This document shows positions 63,463 through 64,000 of a stretch of DNA of 64,000 nt, piece by piece. The translations under genes were made by a program, and so were the position numbers. Where the stretch lies: assembly GCA_024233115.1 (NCBI GenBank), contig JACKQB010000002.1, positions 802,022 to 866,021 on the forward strand, read 5' to 3'. Numbering within the stretch: position 1 is the stretch's first letter; each line of letters begins with the position of its first letter. This DNA comes from Akkermansiaceae bacterium (GTDB lineage Bacteria > Verrucomicrobiota > Verrucomicrobiia > Verrucomicrobiales > Akkermansiaceae). A model generated the notes under the pieces. It saw only the letters and a list, made by a program, of their open reading frames with translations, made no database searches and had not been told where the DNA came from.

Positions 63463-63754
63463 GGGTGGAAGTCAAAAATGGGTGCAGGGCAAAGGCCGCT
63501 TCCGGCATGAATGCAGGATTGCAACACCTGCAGCACGTGCCGTTGGCGTGAGGCGCGGGACGGGGAACACCGTTCTGTTTGCTTCGGTTTTAAACCGCAC
63601 TCACCCGCGCTGTCGATTCCGGAGGCAGGTCACTTTCTGTTTTGGCGACCGGGCGACCGTTTTCAGCCGGGGGTTCCGCCGTAGGGCCGGGCTGCATTTT
63701 TACACTACTTTGGTGCCATTGCAACTTTTTGTTGCATTATTAAATATTGCCCCT
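63463..63754. promoter_or_regulatory. Divergent promoter region with an inverted repeat
   Basis: This gap between divergent genes holds TGCAAC at 63720-63725 and GTTGCA at 63731-63736, an inverted repeat with a T5 centre, 19 bp ahead of the plus-strand start. It is AT-rich only at that point, so promoter and operator are likely here. No gene is seen. Confidence 0.45.
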
Positions 63755-64000
63755 ATGATGGCCACGCCCATGAAGAAAAAAACCACCACCGAACCCGTGA
63801 TCACCATTCCCAGGCTTGCCGTCGAGGAGCTCGACCAGGTCGAGTCGATGGACCCGGAGTTCTCCCTGAGGGATCTCGCGGACTGGGTGAACAGCGCGGT
63901 CGGGCGTTTCTACCCGGCAGCCGACGAGGGGCTCGACAAACGCGTGAGCGACAGCTTCTCCGAGCGCGCCCTGCGCCACTACCAGACGCTCGGTTGCCTG
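63755..64000 (+). CDS. Partial hypothetical DNA-binding-like protein, cut by the window end
   Basis: The first 82 codons of a gene are present. It starts MMATPMKKKTTTEPVITIPR and continues with a helical segment that begins EELDQVESMDPEFSLRDLADWVN. The basic start and two helices would suit a small DNA-binding or RHH-like protein, but the rest is outside the window. Codon use is GC-rich like the backbone. Divergent from the PcfJ-like gene. Confidence 0.55.
   Translation, partial: MMATPMKKKTTTEPVITIPRLAVEELDQVESMDPEFSLRDLADWVNSAVGRFYPAADEGLDKRVSDSFSERALRHYQTLGCL

Overview
The window looks like a chromosomal segment of a Verrucomicrobiota bacterium (Verrucomicrobiae). The clues are a Verru_Chthon cassette-type pseudopilin gene, tandem PilT-like ATPases, DUF1080 and DUF5060 sugar-active proteins, a TAT-exported Gfo/Idh oxidoreductase, and many PknB-like kinases of the Planctomycetes-Verrucomicrobia type. 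The assignment rests on gene content alone.

Bases 1-24,400 are ordinary chromosome: two PilT paralogues and a membrane protein, a PDZ protein, DoxX, nadC, an ABC-F ATPase, ilvD, and two secreted carbohydrate-related proteins. A minus-strand hexuronate-type operon follows: GntR regulator, ManA-like protein, sugar porter, a 59-aa protein, mannonate dehydratase, and an oxidoreductase fused to the start of a lost SDR gene. Then comes a large pseudopilin-like gene broken by a 74-bp insertion.

At 24,397 a genomic island begins. A 45-bp copy of the 3' end of a tRNA-Thr(CGT) sits just before a tyrosine recombinase. Because of the tRNA's orientation, the island extends rightward and the intact tRNA should lie at its far end, outside the window. 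The island starts with phage-like genes (DUF3102-like, Gp37/Gp68-like, a Rep-like protein) and a strongly folding 300-bp region. A very GC-rich plasmid/ICE-like backbone follows (RHH-like protein, Cas4/RecB-like nuclease, DUF932). Similar GC-rich backbone (PcfJ-like gene and a partial gene) resumes at 62.2 kb, so the 33.1-62.1 kb stretch looks like cargo inserted into that backbone.

The cargo is mainly a dense phospho-signalling cluster: six Ser/Thr kinases, two PP2C phosphatases, FHA domains in five proteins, two VWA proteins, a MotA/TolQ/ExbB-type channel protein, a trypsin-like lipoprotein with a C-terminal FHA domain, and SEL1 and other secreted proteins. Two minimal FHA proteins and one PP2C share short Thr-Arg-(Ile/Leu/Met) motifs that could be phospho-acceptor sites. 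A second part of the cargo holds an ECF sigma factor, an S9 peptidase and a TPR kinase.

The best candidate for an undescribed system is a receptor kinase that an IS5-family element now splits in two. Removing the element and one 4-bp target duplication joins, in frame, a kinase, a transmembrane helix, a coiled coil and an FGE/C-type-lectin-like domain. The end of that domain has codons that look like the product of adenine-directed mutagenesis, as in variable regions of diversity-generating retroelements. No reverse transcriptase or template repeat is visible here, so the retroelement would have to be elsewhere or lost.
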